From positions 496,001 through 560,000 of the forward strand of contig JBGORM010000002.1 in the NCBI GenBank assembly GCA_041538185.1: DNA of 64,000 bases, in the 5' to 3' direction. Of the stretch, positions 48,132 through 58,344 are shown in pieces. The position numbers and the translations under genes are program-made. The notes below the pieces were generated by a model. That model saw only the letters and a list, made by a program, of their open reading frames with translations, was not told the origin of the DNA and searched no databases. Source of the DNA: Melioribacteraceae bacterium 4301-Me (lineage in GTDB: Bacteria; Bacteroidota; Ignavibacteria; Ignavibacteriales; Melioribacteraceae). Within the stretch, counting starts at the first letter, position 1. Each line of letters starts with the position of its first letter.

Positions 48132-49271
48132 CTAAAACTGCACTTTCTTATTTGTTCTGTTAGCATACTCTAAAACAAAAGCACTTGCAACAAAAATTGA
48201 AGAATAGGTACCCGTAATAATTCCTATAAATAAAGCAAAAGCAAAACCCTTTAAGACCTCGCCGCCAAAAATCAATAGGACAATTACGCTAATTAAAGTA
48301 GTAAAGCCTGTTATTATGGTTCTGCTCATTGTTTTATTTATAGCGTTGTTCATATTTTCTTCTAAGGGAAGTGTTTTGTGAATTTTTAGATTTTCCCTTA
48401 CTCTATCGAAAACAACTACAGTATCGTTAATTGAATATCCAACTAAAGTCAAAAATGCTGCAACAACGCTTATAGAAATTTCTAAATTGAGACCGGGGAA
48501 CACACCATAAAGAATTGAAAAAAGACCTAAAGTAATAAGCACATCATGGAATAAAGCGGCTACAGCTCCAATAGCAAATGTGAACTTAAATCGGAAACCT
48601 AAATAAATTAGAATAACTATTAATGAAATTAATACTGCCAATAGTGCATCAGTTTTTAGTTCTTGTCCAATTTTCGGGCCCACTTTATCTTCTTTAAGTA
48701 CATTAAATGGATTATCATGAAATCTTTCACTTAAATTTTCTTTAATCCAATCAGCTATTCCAACTCTTACAATTACTGCAGTGTTAGTGGCTTCTTCAGA
48801 AGCTTTGGTTGTTTGAAAGCCAGCTTCGAATAATTTATTGTTCATAAAATTGGCGGTTTCTGGATCCGGGAATGAAAAAGTGATAGAATTAATGGTTGAG
48901 TCTGTAACGGTGACTTTTGTGCCTGGTTTAGATTTTTCTATCAGTTCTCTAATTTTTTGAGTTACTTTTGGGAAAATATTAGCAGGTATTTCTTGAATTT
49001 CAGTTCTTAACAAGATGCCGGTACTACCGCCAAATGTTTTAACTTCTACGTTACCCAGTCCAATTTTGTCTACTTCTTTTCTTACGTCAGAAATTTGAAT
49101 TGGTTTCTCGAATTGAATGGCAACTTCGGTGCCTCCCTTAAAGTCGATTCCAAATTGTAATCCACGAAATATAATACTAATAATTCCTAAGAATAGAAGA
49201 GTAGCAGAAAGAAAATAGAAAAATTTTCTTTTTGCCATGAAATTAACGTTTAAATTTTCGAATACTCTCAT
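48132..49271 (-). CDS. secF: Protein translocase subunit SecF
   Basis: 379 residues, six membrane helices with a periplasmic domain between the first two: the GIDFKGGTEVAIQF segment (residues 35-48), VGPKIGQEL and a C-terminal GYSINDTVVVFDRVREN. With SecD it uses the proton or sodium gradient to pull exported proteins across the inner membrane. It lies 27 bp after secD. Confidence 0.97.
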   Translation of the reverse strand: MRVFENLNVNFMAKRKFFYFLSATLLFLGIISIIFRGLQFGIDFKGGTEVAIQFEKPIQISDVRKEVDKIGLGNVEVKTFGGSTGILLRTEIQEIPANIFPKVTQKIRELIEKSKPGTKVTVTDSTINSITFSFPDPETANFMNNKLFEAGFQTTKASEEATNTAVIVRVGIADWIKENLSERFHDNPFNVLKEDKVGPKIGQELKTDALLAVLISLIVILIYLGFRFKFTFAIGAVAALFHDVLITLGLFSILYGVFPGLNLEISISVVAAFLTLVGYSINDTVVVFDRVRENLKIHKTLPLEENMNNAINKTMSRTIITGFTTLISVIVLLIFGGEVLKGFAFALFIGIITGTYSSIFVASAFVLEYANRTNKKVQF

Positions 49272-49298
49272 TTATTGAAAATCTCCTGCTTACTTTAA

Positions 49299-51209
49299 TT
49301 AACCTACATTAATTTTGTAGCCCTTTGCTACCATGAAATCAAAAATTACTCGTGTTACAACTAATGCTGAAAATAAACTTGCTACTATACCAATCATTAA
49401 AGTAAGTGCAAAACCTTGAACAGGTCCGCTCCCAAATTGATAAAGTATAATTCCTGTGAAGAAGGTAGTAATATTTGAATCAAAAATTGCAGAAAAGGAA
49501 TTTGCAAAACCACTATCTACTGCTGCCTTAGCAGTTTTGCCGGTTGCCAGTTCCTCTCTAATTCTTTCATAAATTAGAACGTTAGCGTCTACGGCCATGC
49601 CAATTGTTAAGATAATACCAGCTATGCCGGGTAAGGTTAATGTGGCGCTAAAACCAGCTAGTACCCCTAAGATTAATAAAATAGTGTTGATTAAACCTAC
49701 TACAGCAACAGAGCCAGCTTTTTTGTAATAAAAGATCATAAAAATTGATACTAATGAGAAGCCTATAACAAAAGAATTAAATCCTTGGCTTATAGAATCC
49801 TGTCCAAGTGAAGGCCCAACAGTTCTTTCTTCGATTATATCCACTGGTGCAGGTAGTGCTCCAGCCTTTAATACAATTTCAAGTAGTTTTGCTTCGTCTA
49901 AGCTTGATATGCCTGTAATTTGTGAATTGCCGGTAGGAATTTTATTTATAATTGTAGGTGCGGAATAAACTACGCCGTCTAAAACAATAGCGCATCTTTT
50001 ATTGATATTTGCACCAGTAATTCTTGCCCATTCCCTTGCGCCTTCACTGTTCATTGACATTGTAACTTCCGGTGCTGAAGTATTTGGGTCAATACTTGCT
50101 TGAGCATCTACAATTACTCCACCTGTTAATTCTGGTTGTTTATTGACCATATACATTCGATAATACTTTTGTCCATCTTGACCGATTTCTGGTTTTGCAT
50201 CAAAAAGGAATTCAACGTTGTCAGGCATAACCTTTTTAACTTCTGGTAATTGCAAGTAATCTAATAATTTTTGACGGTCACTTTCTTTAACAAAAGCATC
50301 TGCAATTCTTCCTTTTGAATCAATTAGCCTGGCAATGTAAAAGAATGGATGCTCAATTTTAAATTGTTTTTCTGTTAGCTTTGTGTTAGTTGTATCTTTA
50401 GCTGATTTTAACGAATCAATTTTTGAACTGTCAGTTAATGCTTTTGCCAGAACTTCATCAATTTTGTTCATTATTGGGATGGCAAAGTCGGCATCTTTTA
50501 CAAGTTTGAACTCTAATAGTGCTCGCCCTTGCAATAATCTTTTGGCTTCTTCTTCTCTTGCTATTCCTGGCAATTCTACAATTAACCTTCTTGAACCTTG
50601 CTTTTGTATATTAGGTTCGGAAACGCCGTACTGATTAACTCTATTACTAATAATTTCCTGAGCTCTTGTAACAGCGTCTGATTCTTGCTGCTGAAGTTTA
50701 TTTATGATTTGTTGGTCATCTTCTCTTATAGTTCCAAAGTATCTACTTAACCTAATGCCTCTTTGCTGAAGTTTCTTAGCAAGTACAGTAACAATATTTT
50801 CGTCAGTGTTCTTCGTCTCATTTTCTGCCTCTTTCAAGACTTTATTGAAAGTTTCGTCTGGATCTTTAGCAAGGCGTTCAAGAAGCTTGGCAGTGTTGAC
50901 TTCCATTACAAGGTACATACCACCTTGTAAATCTAACCCTAGTTTAATTCTTTTTTCTCTTGCTTTGCGATAAGCTGGGTTATTAGCAAGTATACTATCC
51001 TTTTTGTTTGTTAAAATATCTCTTAAAACTGATTTGGAAATTTGAGGGTCTGCGTTTTTTATACTATCACCTATAACAGCAATTTTTTTAGAAACCTCTT
51101 TGTTGTTTTGATAATCTTGGTAGGTGGGATATAATAAATATAATGAAAGTGCTGCCGCTGCAATTATAATGATGAATCTAAATCGTAGTTCTTTCATTCG
51201 TGAGTACAA
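49299..51209 (-). CDS. secD: Protein translocase subunit SecD
   Basis: 636 residues. An N-terminal helix, LGLDLQGGMYLVMEV (near residue 91), a large periplasmic domain, then five helices with GMAVDANVLIYERIREEL. First gene of the secDF pair, with a strong promoter 37 bp upstream. Nothing unusual in length or motifs. Confidence 0.97.
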   Translation of the reverse strand: MYSRMKELRFRFIIIIAAAALSLYLLYPTYQDYQNNKEVSKKIAVIGDSIKNADPQISKSVLRDILTNKKDSILANNPAYRKAREKRIKLGLDLQGGMYLVMEVNTAKLLERLAKDPDETFNKVLKEAENETKNTDENIVTVLAKKLQQRGIRLSRYFGTIREDDQQIINKLQQQESDAVTRAQEIISNRVNQYGVSEPNIQKQGSRRLIVELPGIAREEEAKRLLQGRALLEFKLVKDADFAIPIMNKIDEVLAKALTDSSKIDSLKSAKDTTNTKLTEKQFKIEHPFFYIARLIDSKGRIADAFVKESDRQKLLDYLQLPEVKKVMPDNVEFLFDAKPEIGQDGQKYYRMYMVNKQPELTGGVIVDAQASIDPNTSAPEVTMSMNSEGAREWARITGANINKRCAIVLDGVVYSAPTIINKIPTGNSQITGISSLDEAKLLEIVLKAGALPAPVDIIEERTVGPSLGQDSISQGFNSFVIGFSLVSIFMIFYYKKAGSVAVVGLINTILLILGVLAGFSATLTLPGIAGIILTIGMAVDANVLIYERIREELATGKTAKAAVDSGFANSFSAIFDSNITTFFTGIILYQFGSGPVQGFALTLMIGIVASLFSALVVTRVIFDFMVAKGYKINVG

Positions 51210-51245
51210 CCATTATTTAGTTAATTTTATTGTTTATTAGAATGC

Positions 51246-51276
51246 GAAATATAGATTGTACCCTCTAAAAAGTCAA
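51246..51276 (-). promoter_or_regulatory. Promoter of secDF
   Basis: On the minus strand TTGACT, 17 bp, TATATTTC: a nearly perfect match to both the sigma-70-type -35/-10 and the TTG-N20-TAnnTTTG pattern seen elsewhere in this window. 37 bp before the secD start. Confidence 0.65.
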
Positions 51277-51499
51277 TTAATATTGCTTGAAAACAAGTTG
51301 TTTGTTCTATCACCATTATGCTTAATGTTGCATGTTTTTGTTACAAAACTTATTGTAAATAGTGCAGCAGAGATATAACTCAATGCTTGTATAAATAGTT
51401 TGTGTTATTCATAATTGTTGCTTATAAGATGTGTATTTTGTGAGTATAATCTTAAAAGGAATAATAGATATGGAGTTAAACTGTTGTCACTAAAATTAA
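51277..51499. other. Intergenic region secD / rplI
   Basis: The gap 51210-51570 (361 bp) contains the secD promoter, this stretch without any convincing open frame or RNA, and the rplI terminator-like repeat. Nothing else is recognised. Confidence 0.5.
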
Positions 51500-51557
51500 G
51501 GCTGTCCCAAACTAACTTTTTAATCTTTATTTTACTTTTATTTTTTTGAGACAGCCC
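51500..51557 (-). terminator. Long-loop inverted repeat after rplI, probable terminator
   Basis: GGCTGTCCCAAA pairs with TTTGAGACAGCC (one C-A mismatch that becomes a G-U wobble in the minus-strand RNA) around a loop of about 35 nt. It lies 14 bp after the rplI stop and ends the ribosomal operon. Its arm pattern (GGnTGTCTnAAA) resembles the one after ppdK. Confidence 0.6.
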
Positions 51558-51570
51558 TACTTGCAAGAAA

Positions 51571-52014
51571 CTATTCTCTTACTACCCAAGTTTTAACGGT
51601 TGCTGAAACAGAAGGGTGAAGTTTTATATTGACACTGTAAATTCCCAAAGCTTTAATAGGTTCTGCGATTTCAATTTTACGTTTATCAACTTCGTATCCT
51701 TTTTCTTTGAGTGAATCTGCAATCATTTGGTTGGTTACCGAGCCAAAGATTTTATCTTCTTCACCGACTTTAACTGGAATGGTAATAGAGATTTTTTCTA
51801 ATTCAGCTGCTAATTTTTGAGCAGCTTCAAGTTCTTTAGCTTCTCTTTTAAGGATTTGTTTTTTTTCTTCTTCGAAGCTTAAAATGTTTCCTTTTGTTGC
51901 TTGATAAGCAATTTGTCTTGGTATCAAAAAGTTTCTTGCGAATCCATCTTTTACTTCTACCACTTCGCCCACTTTTCCAAGTTTGTCGTAATTTTTTCTT
52001 AAAATCACTTTCAT
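51571..52014 (-). CDS. rplI: 50S ribosomal protein bL9
   Basis: 147 residues. The N-terminal RNA-binding domain shows MKVILRKNYDKLGKVGEVVEVKDGFARNFLIP in order, then a long helix and the C-terminal domain. Last gene of rpsF-ssb-rpsR-rplI. AAGGAG precedes its ATG. Confidence 0.98.
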   Translation of the reverse strand: MKVILRKNYDKLGKVGEVVEVKDGFARNFLIPRQIAYQATKGNILSFEEEKKQILKREAKELEAAQKLAAELEKISITIPVKVGEEDKIFGSVTNQMIADSLKEKGYEVDKRKIEIAEPIKALGIYSVNIKLHPSVSATVKTWVVRE

Positions 52015-52024
52015 TAGATACTCC

Positions 52025-52237
52025 TTATTTTACTGCTTCAGAGACGTAAGGTAAAATAGCTAAGTGACGTGCGCGTTTAATAGCGCGCACCAACTCTCTG
52101 TGTTGTTTCGCACTTAGACCTGTAATTCTTCTTGGTATTATTTTACCTTGGTCAGTTAAGAATTTTTGGAGCTGCTTTGAATCCTTGTAATCGATATATC
52201 CAGTAATTACTCTTTTTATTTTTTTCACTGTTTTCAT
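52025..52237 (-). CDS. rpsR: 30S ribosomal protein bS18
   Basis: 70 residues. The family core [50 protein letters not shown] is intact. Between ssb and rplI, as usual in bacteria. Confidence 0.98.
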   Translation of the reverse strand: MKTVKKIKRVITGYIDYKDSKQLQKFLTDQGKIIPRRITGLSAKQHRELVRAIKRARHLAILPYVSEAVK

Positions 52238-52247
52238 TAAAAACCCC

Positions 52248-52724
52248 TTATTGCTTATCGTTTTTCATAAGGTCGGATTCTTCATCAGTCAAAAATTTAT
52301 CGAATGAATTATCCTCAAAATTACTGTCATCTTCAACAGCATCAACAGTATCTTCGGCTGTGCCGTTTCCAGATTTATTGAACTTATTAAGGAATTGAAT
52401 TCTTTTTGCTTTAATTTCTACAATTGTTCTGTTCTTCCCGTCTTCTGTTTTGAAAGTACGGCTTTGCATTTCCCCGTCAATTAAAACAGCGCTACCTTTT
52501 TTAAGACGGTCTCGGCAGCTATCTGCTAACTTATTCCAAGCAACAACTCCAACATAGCAAACATCTTCCTGCCATTGATTGCTGCTGTCTTTATACCTTC
52601 TGTTAGCAGCAATGTGAAAGTTGACAACAGGTGTGTTATTAGAAGTTTGTCTAAAAACAGGATCCTTTGTTAAGTTTCCTGCTACTATAACACTGTTAAT
52701 TTCTGGCATCTTCAAATCAGCCAT
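52248..52724 (-). CDS. ssb: Single-stranded DNA-binding protein
   Basis: 158 residues from the ATG at 52724, which is preceded by GGAGG at ideal spacing; a longer reading from a TTG at 52736 would place the ribosome site inside the gene. The OB fold occupies residues 5-108 ([31 protein letters not shown]). The acidic tail lacks the usual final DDxPF tip and ends [11 protein letters not shown] instead, so recruitment of partner proteins by the tip may be altered. Sits in the standard rpsF-ssb-rpsR operon. Confidence 0.95.
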   Translation of the reverse strand: MADLKMPEINSVIVAGNLTKDPVFRQTSNNTPVVNFHIAANRRYKDSSNQWQEDVCYVGVVAWNKLADSCRDRLKKGSAVLIDGEMQSRTFKTEDGKNRTIVEIKAKRIQFLNKFNKSGNGTAEDTVDAVEDDSNFEDNSFDKFLTDEESDLMKNDKQ

Positions 52725-52770
52725 CGTTACCTCCAAGCTACTTTTGTTATTAATCAGTTACGTTTTACAA

Positions 52771-53148
52771 TTAGTTTTTTGTTAATTCAGGTATTAGTTC
52801 TTCATCTTCAGCAGTGACTGAAATTTGTTTTTGTTTTTCAATTGCTTCAAGTGCACGCTTATCTAATGTAATAGTTAGGTATCTTACAATGTTTTCGTCC
52901 AATCTAAAATTCCTTTCGATAGTGGTTATGGAAGAGGGAATTGTGAGGTGTCTAATTATAAGATAATAACCAGTTTTAGATTTTTTTATTGGATATGCGA
53001 GACGTTTGCGTCCCCATTTATCTACATCGATTATTTCACCACCATTAGTAGTTATTAATTCTTGTATTCTTGATATTGTTTGTTCAATCTGCTCATCTTC
53101 TAAAGCAGCGTTAATAATAATCACACTTTCATAGTGTCTTTTGTTCAT
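52771..53148 (-). CDS. rpsF: 30S ribosomal protein bS6
   Basis: 125 residues. HYESVIIINAALEDEQIEQ, the central VDKWGRKRLAYPIKKSKTGYY and IERNFRLDENIVRYLTI are diagnostic, followed by a short acidic tail. First gene of the operon; the ATG follows AGGGAGG. Confidence 0.97.
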   Translation of the reverse strand: MNKRHYESVIIINAALEDEQIEQTISRIQELITTNGGEIIDVDKWGRKRLAYPIKKSKTGYYLIIRHLTIPSSITTIERNFRLDENIVRYLTITLDKRALEAIEKQKQISVTAEDEELIPELTKN

Positions 53149-53183
53149 TTTTTATCCTCCCTTTGGACTTTAAGGCCTTCATT

Positions 53184-53214
53184 AAAATATAAAAATGAAA
53201 GCAGGGTTTTATAA
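53184..53214 (-). promoter_or_regulatory. Candidate rpsF promoter
   Basis: TTA-N20-TATATTTT on the minus strand, 36 bp before the rpsF start. One base short of the pattern at each element. Confidence 0.35.
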
Positions 53215-53236
53215 AATTTAATGCGCTAAAATATAT

Positions 53237-55303
53237 TTATTTAATCAATGGTGCAATAACTAATGACACAACCGACATTAATTTAATTAAAATATTAAGT
53301 GATGGACCTGAAGTATCCTTAAATGGATCACCTACTGTATCTCCAACAACAGCTGCTTTGTGAGCATCAGAGCCTTTAGTATAAGTAAGCCCGCTTGAGG
53401 TAAAGCCCGCTTCAATTAATTTTTTTGCATTATCCCAAGCTCCACCTGCATTTGCTTGAAAAATAGCCATTAACACGCCACTTGCGGTGACACCTGCGAG
53501 TAATCCTGCTAGCATTTCCTTGCTGATAAAACCAATGATTACAGGTATAACAACTGCCATTACGCCTGGGACAATCATTTTTTTAATAGCTGCCTTTGTT
53601 GAAATTTCAACGCATCTTGAAAAGTCGGCTTTAGCTGTTCCTTCTCGTAATCCCTTAATCTCTCTAAATTGCCTTCCAACTTCAATAATCATTTCCTTGG
53701 CAGCTTTTCCAACAGCATTTATGGATAAAGAAGAAAAGAGAAATGGCAGCATGGCACCAATAAATAAACCACCCATAATTATTGGTTTTGAAATATCTAT
53801 TACTGAAATATCTGCTTGGTGCATATATGCACTGAACAAAGCAAGAGCTGTTAAAGCAGCTGAACCAATTGCAAACCCTTTTCCAATTGCAGCTGTAGTA
53901 TTTCCTACTGCATCAAGTTTATCCGTTCTTTCTCTTACTTCTTTCGGGAGTTCTGACATTTCAGCAATTCCACCTGCGTTATCTGAAATTGGACCATAAG
54001 CATCAACAGCTAATTGAATGCCAGTAGTAGATAACATTCCTAAAGCAGCAATTGCAATACCATAAAGGTTAGCAAACTGATAAGCACCAATTATACCAAT
54101 TGCAATAATAATTATGGGAATTGCGGTGGACATCATTCCCACACCTAATCCGGCTATAATATTTGTTGCAGCTCCGGTGATTGATTGATTCGCAATTGTG
54201 TGGACTGGACTATTTTCTGTGCTGGTATAATATTCTGTAAGCATTCCAATTATTACGCCAGCAGCTAAGCCAATTATTGTTGAATAGAAAACTCCTATAT
54301 TTGAATAAGTGAAGTTATTGTAGATCCATTTATCAGGAAGCATTTTCATAATGATAAAGTATGATGCGATAATCATTAATCCAGCCGCAGTAAATTCACC
54401 AAAATTAAGAGCTTTCTGAGGATTTCCTCCTTCTTTAACTTTAACAAAGAAAGCACCAAAAATTGATAACAAAATTCCAGTCCCTGCTAGTATTAACGGT
54501 AGAATAACAGCTTCTAGACCAATTTCTGGGACTGACGGGTCGGCAAAGACAGCACCTAAAACCATTGTTCCAATTATTGCTCCCACGTATGATTCAAAAA
54601 GGTCAGCTCCCATTCCTGCAACATCACCAACGTTATCACCAACGTTGTCTGCTATTGTTGCAGGATTTCTCGGATCATCTTCTGGTATGCCCTCGTAAAC
54701 TTTACCAGCTAAGTCAGCCCCTACATCAGCAGCTTTTGTATAAATTCCGCCACCCACTCTTGCAAAAAGAGCAATCGATGAGGCGCCTAAGGAAAAACCT
54801 GAAATTACATTTATAATTTTTGACAAATCCCAAGATAAATTTTGATATATAATAAAAAGTACGCTTAAGCCAATTACCCCCAAACCAACTACATTCATTC
54901 CCATTATTGAGCCGCCGGAAAAGGCTATTTGAAGTGCTTCACCTAAACCCGTTCTTGCAGCGTTAGCTGTTTTAACATTTGCTCTAGTTGCAGCAATCAT
55001 TCCTAAAAAGCCTGCAAAAGCCGAGCAAAAAGCCCCAACAATAAATGATACCGCTATTAGCCAAGAAGAATCAGTCCTGCCAAAATTTGATATACCTAAT
55101 AAGAATGCTACCGAAACAACGAATATAGCTAAAACTTTATATTCGGTTTTGAGGAATGCGATTGCACCTTCTCTAATGTGATTAGAAATTTCTATCATTA
55201 TTTCGGTGCCAGAATTTTGTTTCTTAATCCAATTGTATTTTAGATATGAGTAAAGTAAAGCAGATAAACCGATTAGAGGAATAATGTAAATTAATGGTGA
55301 CAT
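53237..55303 (-). CDS. hppA: Membrane pyrophosphatase (H+ or Na+ pump, K+-dependent type)
   Basis: 688 residues, about 16 membrane helices. The catalytic loops include [20 protein letters not shown] (189-208), [40 protein letters not shown] and [17 protein letters not shown]. The K+-sensitivity segment reads [10 protein letters not shown] with Ala471 and Gly474, as in K+-dependent enzymes, whereas K+-independent ones carry Lys and Thr. It couples pyrophosphate hydrolysis to ion export. H+ or Na+ cannot be decided here. Pairs functionally with PPDK as part of a pyrophosphate-based economy. 9 bp after pth. Confidence 0.97.
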   Translation of the reverse strand: MSPLIYIIPLIGLSALLYSYLKYNWIKKQNSGTEIMIEISNHIREGAIAFLKTEYKVLAIFVVSVAFLLGISNFGRTDSSWLIAVSFIVGAFCSAFAGFLGMIAATRANVKTANAARTGLGEALQIAFSGGSIMGMNVVGLGVIGLSVLFIIYQNLSWDLSKIINVISGFSLGASSIALFARVGGGIYTKAADVGADLAGKVYEGIPEDDPRNPATIADNVGDNVGDVAGMGADLFESYVGAIIGTMVLGAVFADPSVPEIGLEAVILPLILAGTGILLSIFGAFFVKVKEGGNPQKALNFGEFTAAGLMIIASYFIIMKMLPDKWIYNNFTYSNIGVFYSTIIGLAAGVIIGMLTEYYTSTENSPVHTIANQSITGAATNIIAGLGVGMMSTAIPIIIIAIGIIGAYQFANLYGIAIAALGMLSTTGIQLAVDAYGPISDNAGGIAEMSELPKEVRERTDKLDAVGNTTAAIGKGFAIGSAALTALALFSAYMHQADISVIDISKPIIMGGLFIGAMLPFLFSSLSINAVGKAAKEMIIEVGRQFREIKGLREGTAKADFSRCVEISTKAAIKKMIVPGVMAVVIPVIIGFISKEMLAGLLAGVTASGVLMAIFQANAGGAWDNAKKLIEAGFTSSGLTYTKGSDAHKAAVVGDTVGDPFKDTSGPSLNILIKLMSVVSLVIAPLIK

Positions 55304-55312
55304 AGAAATCTC

Positions 55313-55915
55313 CTAATTTGCATCGGGTTTGTTTAATGAGTAAATATCTTTTGAATATTTACTGTAGTAGTCTAACATTTTGTTAATGTCTTTTTTAATG
55401 AACTCTTCAATAAGTTCAACAGAAAAGGAGATGTATTTTTTTATTAAGTTCAACTCACTATGACTAAATTTACTTAAAACATAATTAGCTAATTTGCTCT
55501 CAGAGTAATCATTACCAATTCCAAATCTTAATCTATGAAAGTTATTTGTTTGTAAATGGTAGATAATTGATTTGAGTCCGTTGTGACCGCCATCTGACCC
55601 AGATTTTCGTATTCTAATTTTACCAAGTTCGAGATGGATATCATCCACTACCACAAGTAAGTCACTAATCTTTATATTAAAATTTTCAATAACTTCTAAA
55701 GCTGCAATACCACTTTGATTAACATAAGTTGTTGGTTTTACTAATAAAAAATTAGCAGCATTTAAATTACCACTTGCAAAATAAAAATTGTTTTTAGATG
55801 GTTTAAAAAAAAGCTTATGTTTTTCAGCAAAATAATCTAAAATTATAAAGCCTATATTATGTCTTGTTAATTCATATTTTTTACCTAAGTTACCAATTCC
55901 AATAACAGCTTTCAA
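55313..55915 (-). CDS. pth: Peptidyl-tRNA hydrolase
   Basis: 200 residues. GIGNLGKKYELTRHNIGF (residues 6-23, catalytic His), FLLVKPTTYVNQSG, VVVDDIHLELGKIRIRKSGS and GGHNGLKSI are Pth motifs. Recycles tRNA from stalled peptidyl-tRNA. 5 bp after rplY, a pairing common in bacteria. Confidence 0.97.
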   Translation of the reverse strand: MKAVIGIGNLGKKYELTRHNIGFIILDYFAEKHKLFFKPSKNNFYFASGNLNAANFLLVKPTTYVNQSGIAALEVIENFNIKISDLLVVVDDIHLELGKIRIRKSGSDGGHNGLKSIIYHLQTNNFHRLRFGIGNDYSESKLANYVLSKFSHSELNLIKKYISFSVELIEEFIKKDINKMLDYYSKYSKDIYSLNKPDAN

Positions 55916-55920
55916 GAAGT

Positions 55921-56568
55921 CTATTCTTCCTCTTTTTCTGCTTTGCCTTTACTTATCACTTCAGGTTCCGAAGGTTCAGCTGTTGTTGTTTGTGCAGTTG
56001 TTGCAGTCTCAACAGCAGCAGCTCTTGGGATATTAATTGATACTACTATGACTTCAGGAGGATTAAGTACTTTTACATTTTCTATTTGTATGTCCTTAAC
56101 GTGGATAGAATCACCAATACCCAAGTTAGAAATATCTATTGTGATATGTTCAGGTATATATTTTGGCAGACAAGCCACTAATAGTTTATGCAGCTGGTGT
56201 TGAACGACACCACCTTCTTTAATACCTTTTGCTTGTCCCTCTAAGACTACAGGAACTTCAAGCTCTAATTCTTGTCCCACTTGAATACCTAATAAATCAA
56301 AATGAATTATCTTGTCAGTTACGGGATCAAAGTCAACATCTTTAAGAATAGACTTAATTTCCTCTCCCTCATCAATTTTAAGATTTACTATGTGAGTCTC
56401 TGAGGTGTAAATTAGAGGTTTTAGCGAACCTTCTGAAGCATAGATAGGTATTGGTTCCATTCCTTTGCTATAAAAGATACCAGGCACAAAACCTCTTTTT
56501 CGTAATTTATTATTTGCACCTTTTGTAAAAAGCTCTCTTTTTTTTACTGTTAAATTAATTTCAGACAT
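55921..56568 (-). CDS. rplY: 50S ribosomal protein bL25/general stress protein Ctc
   Basis: 215 residues: N-terminal L25 5S-rRNA-binding domain (1-95), C-terminal TL5/CTC domain (about 100-185), and an Ala/Thr/Glu-rich tail ending KAEKEEE. Length fits the long Ctc form. Lies in the prs-rplY-pth run. Confidence 0.95.
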   Translation of the reverse strand: MSEINLTVKKRELFTKGANNKLRKRGFVPGIFYSKGMEPIPIYASEGSLKPLIYTSETHIVNLKIDEGEEIKSILKDVDFDPVTDKIIHFDLLGIQVGQELELEVPVVLEGQAKGIKEGGVVQHQLHKLLVACLPKYIPEHITIDISNLGIGDSIHVKDIQIENVKVLNPPEVIVVSINIPRAAAVETATTAQTTTAEPSEPEVISKGKAEKEEE

Positions 56569-56586
56569 TTTTTATCGCTCTCCTTA

Positions 56587-57531
56587 CTAACTTTTATCAA
56601 TTTCAAATAAAGAACTAATGGATTCGTTTCTAAATGAACGAATTATTGCTTCTGCTAATAGTTCAGAAGCGGTTCTGACAAAAATTTTTTTTGTATTAAT
56701 TGATTCTTTAAGAGGTATGCTATCAGTTACATATAATTCTTTAATTTCAGCATTATTTATTTTTTCTATTGCGTTACCCGATAAAAGGGGATGTGTTACA
56801 GCGCCGTAAATATCTTTAGCACCATTGGCTTTAAGTGCATTAATTGCGGAGACAAAAGTACCTGCAGTGTCTATCATATCATCTACTATAAGAACGTTTT
56901 TATCTTTGACATCGCCAATTATTGTCATTACCTCTGCAACGTTGTGAGTGGGTCTTCGTTTATCAATTAAGACTAAGCTTGCATTAAGTCTTTTTGCATA
57001 AGCTCTTGCTAATTTAATACCTCCAATATCAGGCGAAACAACCACTAAGTCTTTTAATTTATCTTTAAATATTACCGTAAAAATAGGAGATGCATACAAA
57101 TGGTCAAAGGGAATATCAAAAAAACCTTGTATTTGGGCAGCATGTAAATCCATTGTTATAACCCTATCGGCTCCTGCAACTGTTATAAGATTTGCAGTAA
57201 GTTTTGCTGAAATTGAGACACGAGGTTGGTCTTTCCTATCCTGTCGTGCATAGCCAAAATAGGGGATAACAGCTGTAACTCTTTTTGCTGAAGCCCTTTT
57301 AGCGGCATCAATCATAATAAGTAATTCCATAAGATTTTCAGCCGGGGGATGAGTAGATTGAACAACAAAAACATCCCTTCCACGTATATTTTCAAGGTAT
57401 TTTACCCAAATTTCACCATCACTAAATCTCTTAAGGTCAGCCTTCCCTAATTCTAATCCTAAGTACTCACAAATTTTTTTTGTTAAAGTTGGGTTAGAAC
57501 TCCCAGAAAATATTAAAGGTGCGGTTTCCAC
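56587..57531 (-). CDS. prs: Ribose-phosphate pyrophosphokinase
   Basis: 314 residues. FSGSSNPTL at residues 8-16, FSDGEIWVKYLENIRGRDVFV, the PRPP-binding VLIVDDMIDTAGTF (near 218) and the CTHPLLS-type segment (VTHPLLSGNA) are visible. Makes PRPP from ribose 5-phosphate and ATP for nucleotide synthesis. It heads the prs-rplY-pth-hppA unit under a strong promoter. Confidence 0.98.
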   Translation of the reverse strand: METAPLIFSGSSNPTLTKKICEYLGLELGKADLKRFSDGEIWVKYLENIRGRDVFVVQSTHPPAENLMELLIMIDAAKRASAKRVTAVIPYFGYARQDRKDQPRVSISAKLTANLITVAGADRVITMDLHAAQIQGFFDIPFDHLYASPIFTVIFKDKLKDLVVVSPDIGGIKLARAYAKRLNASLVLIDKRRPTHNVAEVMTIIGDVKDKNVLIVDDMIDTAGTFVSAINALKANGAKDIYGAVTHPLLSGNAIEKINNAEIKELYVTDSIPLKESINTKKIFVRTASELLAEAIIRSFRNESISSLFEIDKS

Positions 57532-57564
57532 TTAAAAAGCAAATTTTTTTTATTAAATAGTCGC

Positions 57565-57595
57565 CAAATATAATTAAAAGCTTAAGGCATGTCAA
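57565..57595 (-). promoter_or_regulatory. Promoter of prs
   Basis: TTGACA, 17 bp, TATATTTG on the minus strand: both elements perfect. 33 bp before the prs start. Confidence 0.7.
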
Positions 57596-57610
57596 ACTTT
57601 GCATCCACTG

Positions 57611-58279
57611 TTATTTAGTTCTTTTGCTGAATAAATAAAAAATTACAACTATTATTACAAAGAGGGCACTGTAGTAAATCCAAACTGGTGTCTCTTTTAG
57701 TTTAAAGGGACGATAAGTAGCTGTAATGTATTTGCCCGTACCAATTTCATCTAAAGTGTATTTCCAAGTCAATTTATTATTTGAAACTGAAGTGGCATTA
57801 TTGCTTAATATTTGTCCTGGTAAATAATAAATGTATGTTATTGAGAAGTCCTTACTTTCAAAACCAAAGCCAGTTGCAATTGGCTGTATGAACTGAGAGA
57901 AAATTTTTGTGTTTTCAGGTCCGTCTTTAATTGATAATTCGGCACCTTTGAACGCACGTGTTTTATTTAAATTTTCAAGACTGCTGAATTCCAATTCGAC
58001 CTTTGTATGAGCGGTACTGTCGGAATAGTCTTTATAAACTTCTACATTAGTCAATTTCACAAAATCTGAAAGGAATTCTTTTTTTACAGAGTCTTGATTA
58101 AAAATTCCTAAGTTCTCTATTAATAATGAGTCCCGCGAATTTTTCCATTTCATCCAATAGTGGATGAACATATTTCCGGAACCATCGACTTTTATTGTTG
58201 TTACTTGGGTGTAGTTTAAGCAGCTGGATAAGTAAACACTTATAATAAGGAAAGTGAAAAATAAACTTAGCTTTTTCAT
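57611..58279 (-). CDS. LppM-like lipoprotein with C-terminal membrane helix
   Basis: 222 residues. Signal peptide ending in the lipobox LSSC (Cys20), a beta-rich domain with VKVDGSGN-like start (TTIKVDGSGNMFIHYW) and FSSLENLN, and a C-terminal membrane helix (about 196-216) followed by SKRTK. This order (lipobox, beta domain, helix) matches LppM/DUF3153-like proteins of unknown role. Family assignment is tentative. Confidence 0.65.
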   Translation of the reverse strand: MKKLSLFFTFLIISVYLSSCLNYTQVTTIKVDGSGNMFIHYWMKWKNSRDSLLIENLGIFNQDSVKKEFLSDFVKLTNVEVYKDYSDSTAHTKVELEFSSLENLNKTRAFKGAELSIKDGPENTKIFSQFIQPIATGFGFESKDFSITYIYYLPGQILSNNATSVSNNKLTWKYTLDEIGTGKYITATYRPFKLKETPVWIYYSALFVIIVVIFYLFSKRTK

Positions 58280-58316
58280 AAATGATTATTTTGTGTAATG
58301 AAAATATGCGAAAATT

Positions 58317-58344
58317 TTGACTAATAAATGAGTATAATTATAAT
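58317..58344 (+). promoter_or_regulatory. Promoter of fmdB
   Basis: TTGACT at 58317-58322, 16 bp, TATAAT at 58339-58344, followed by TTG. Located 60 bp before the start codon. Confidence 0.55.

Noticed and set aside
52725..52736. TTG start for a longer SSB
   Set aside because: It would put the GGAGG ribosome site inside the gene; the ATG at 52724 has ideal spacing.
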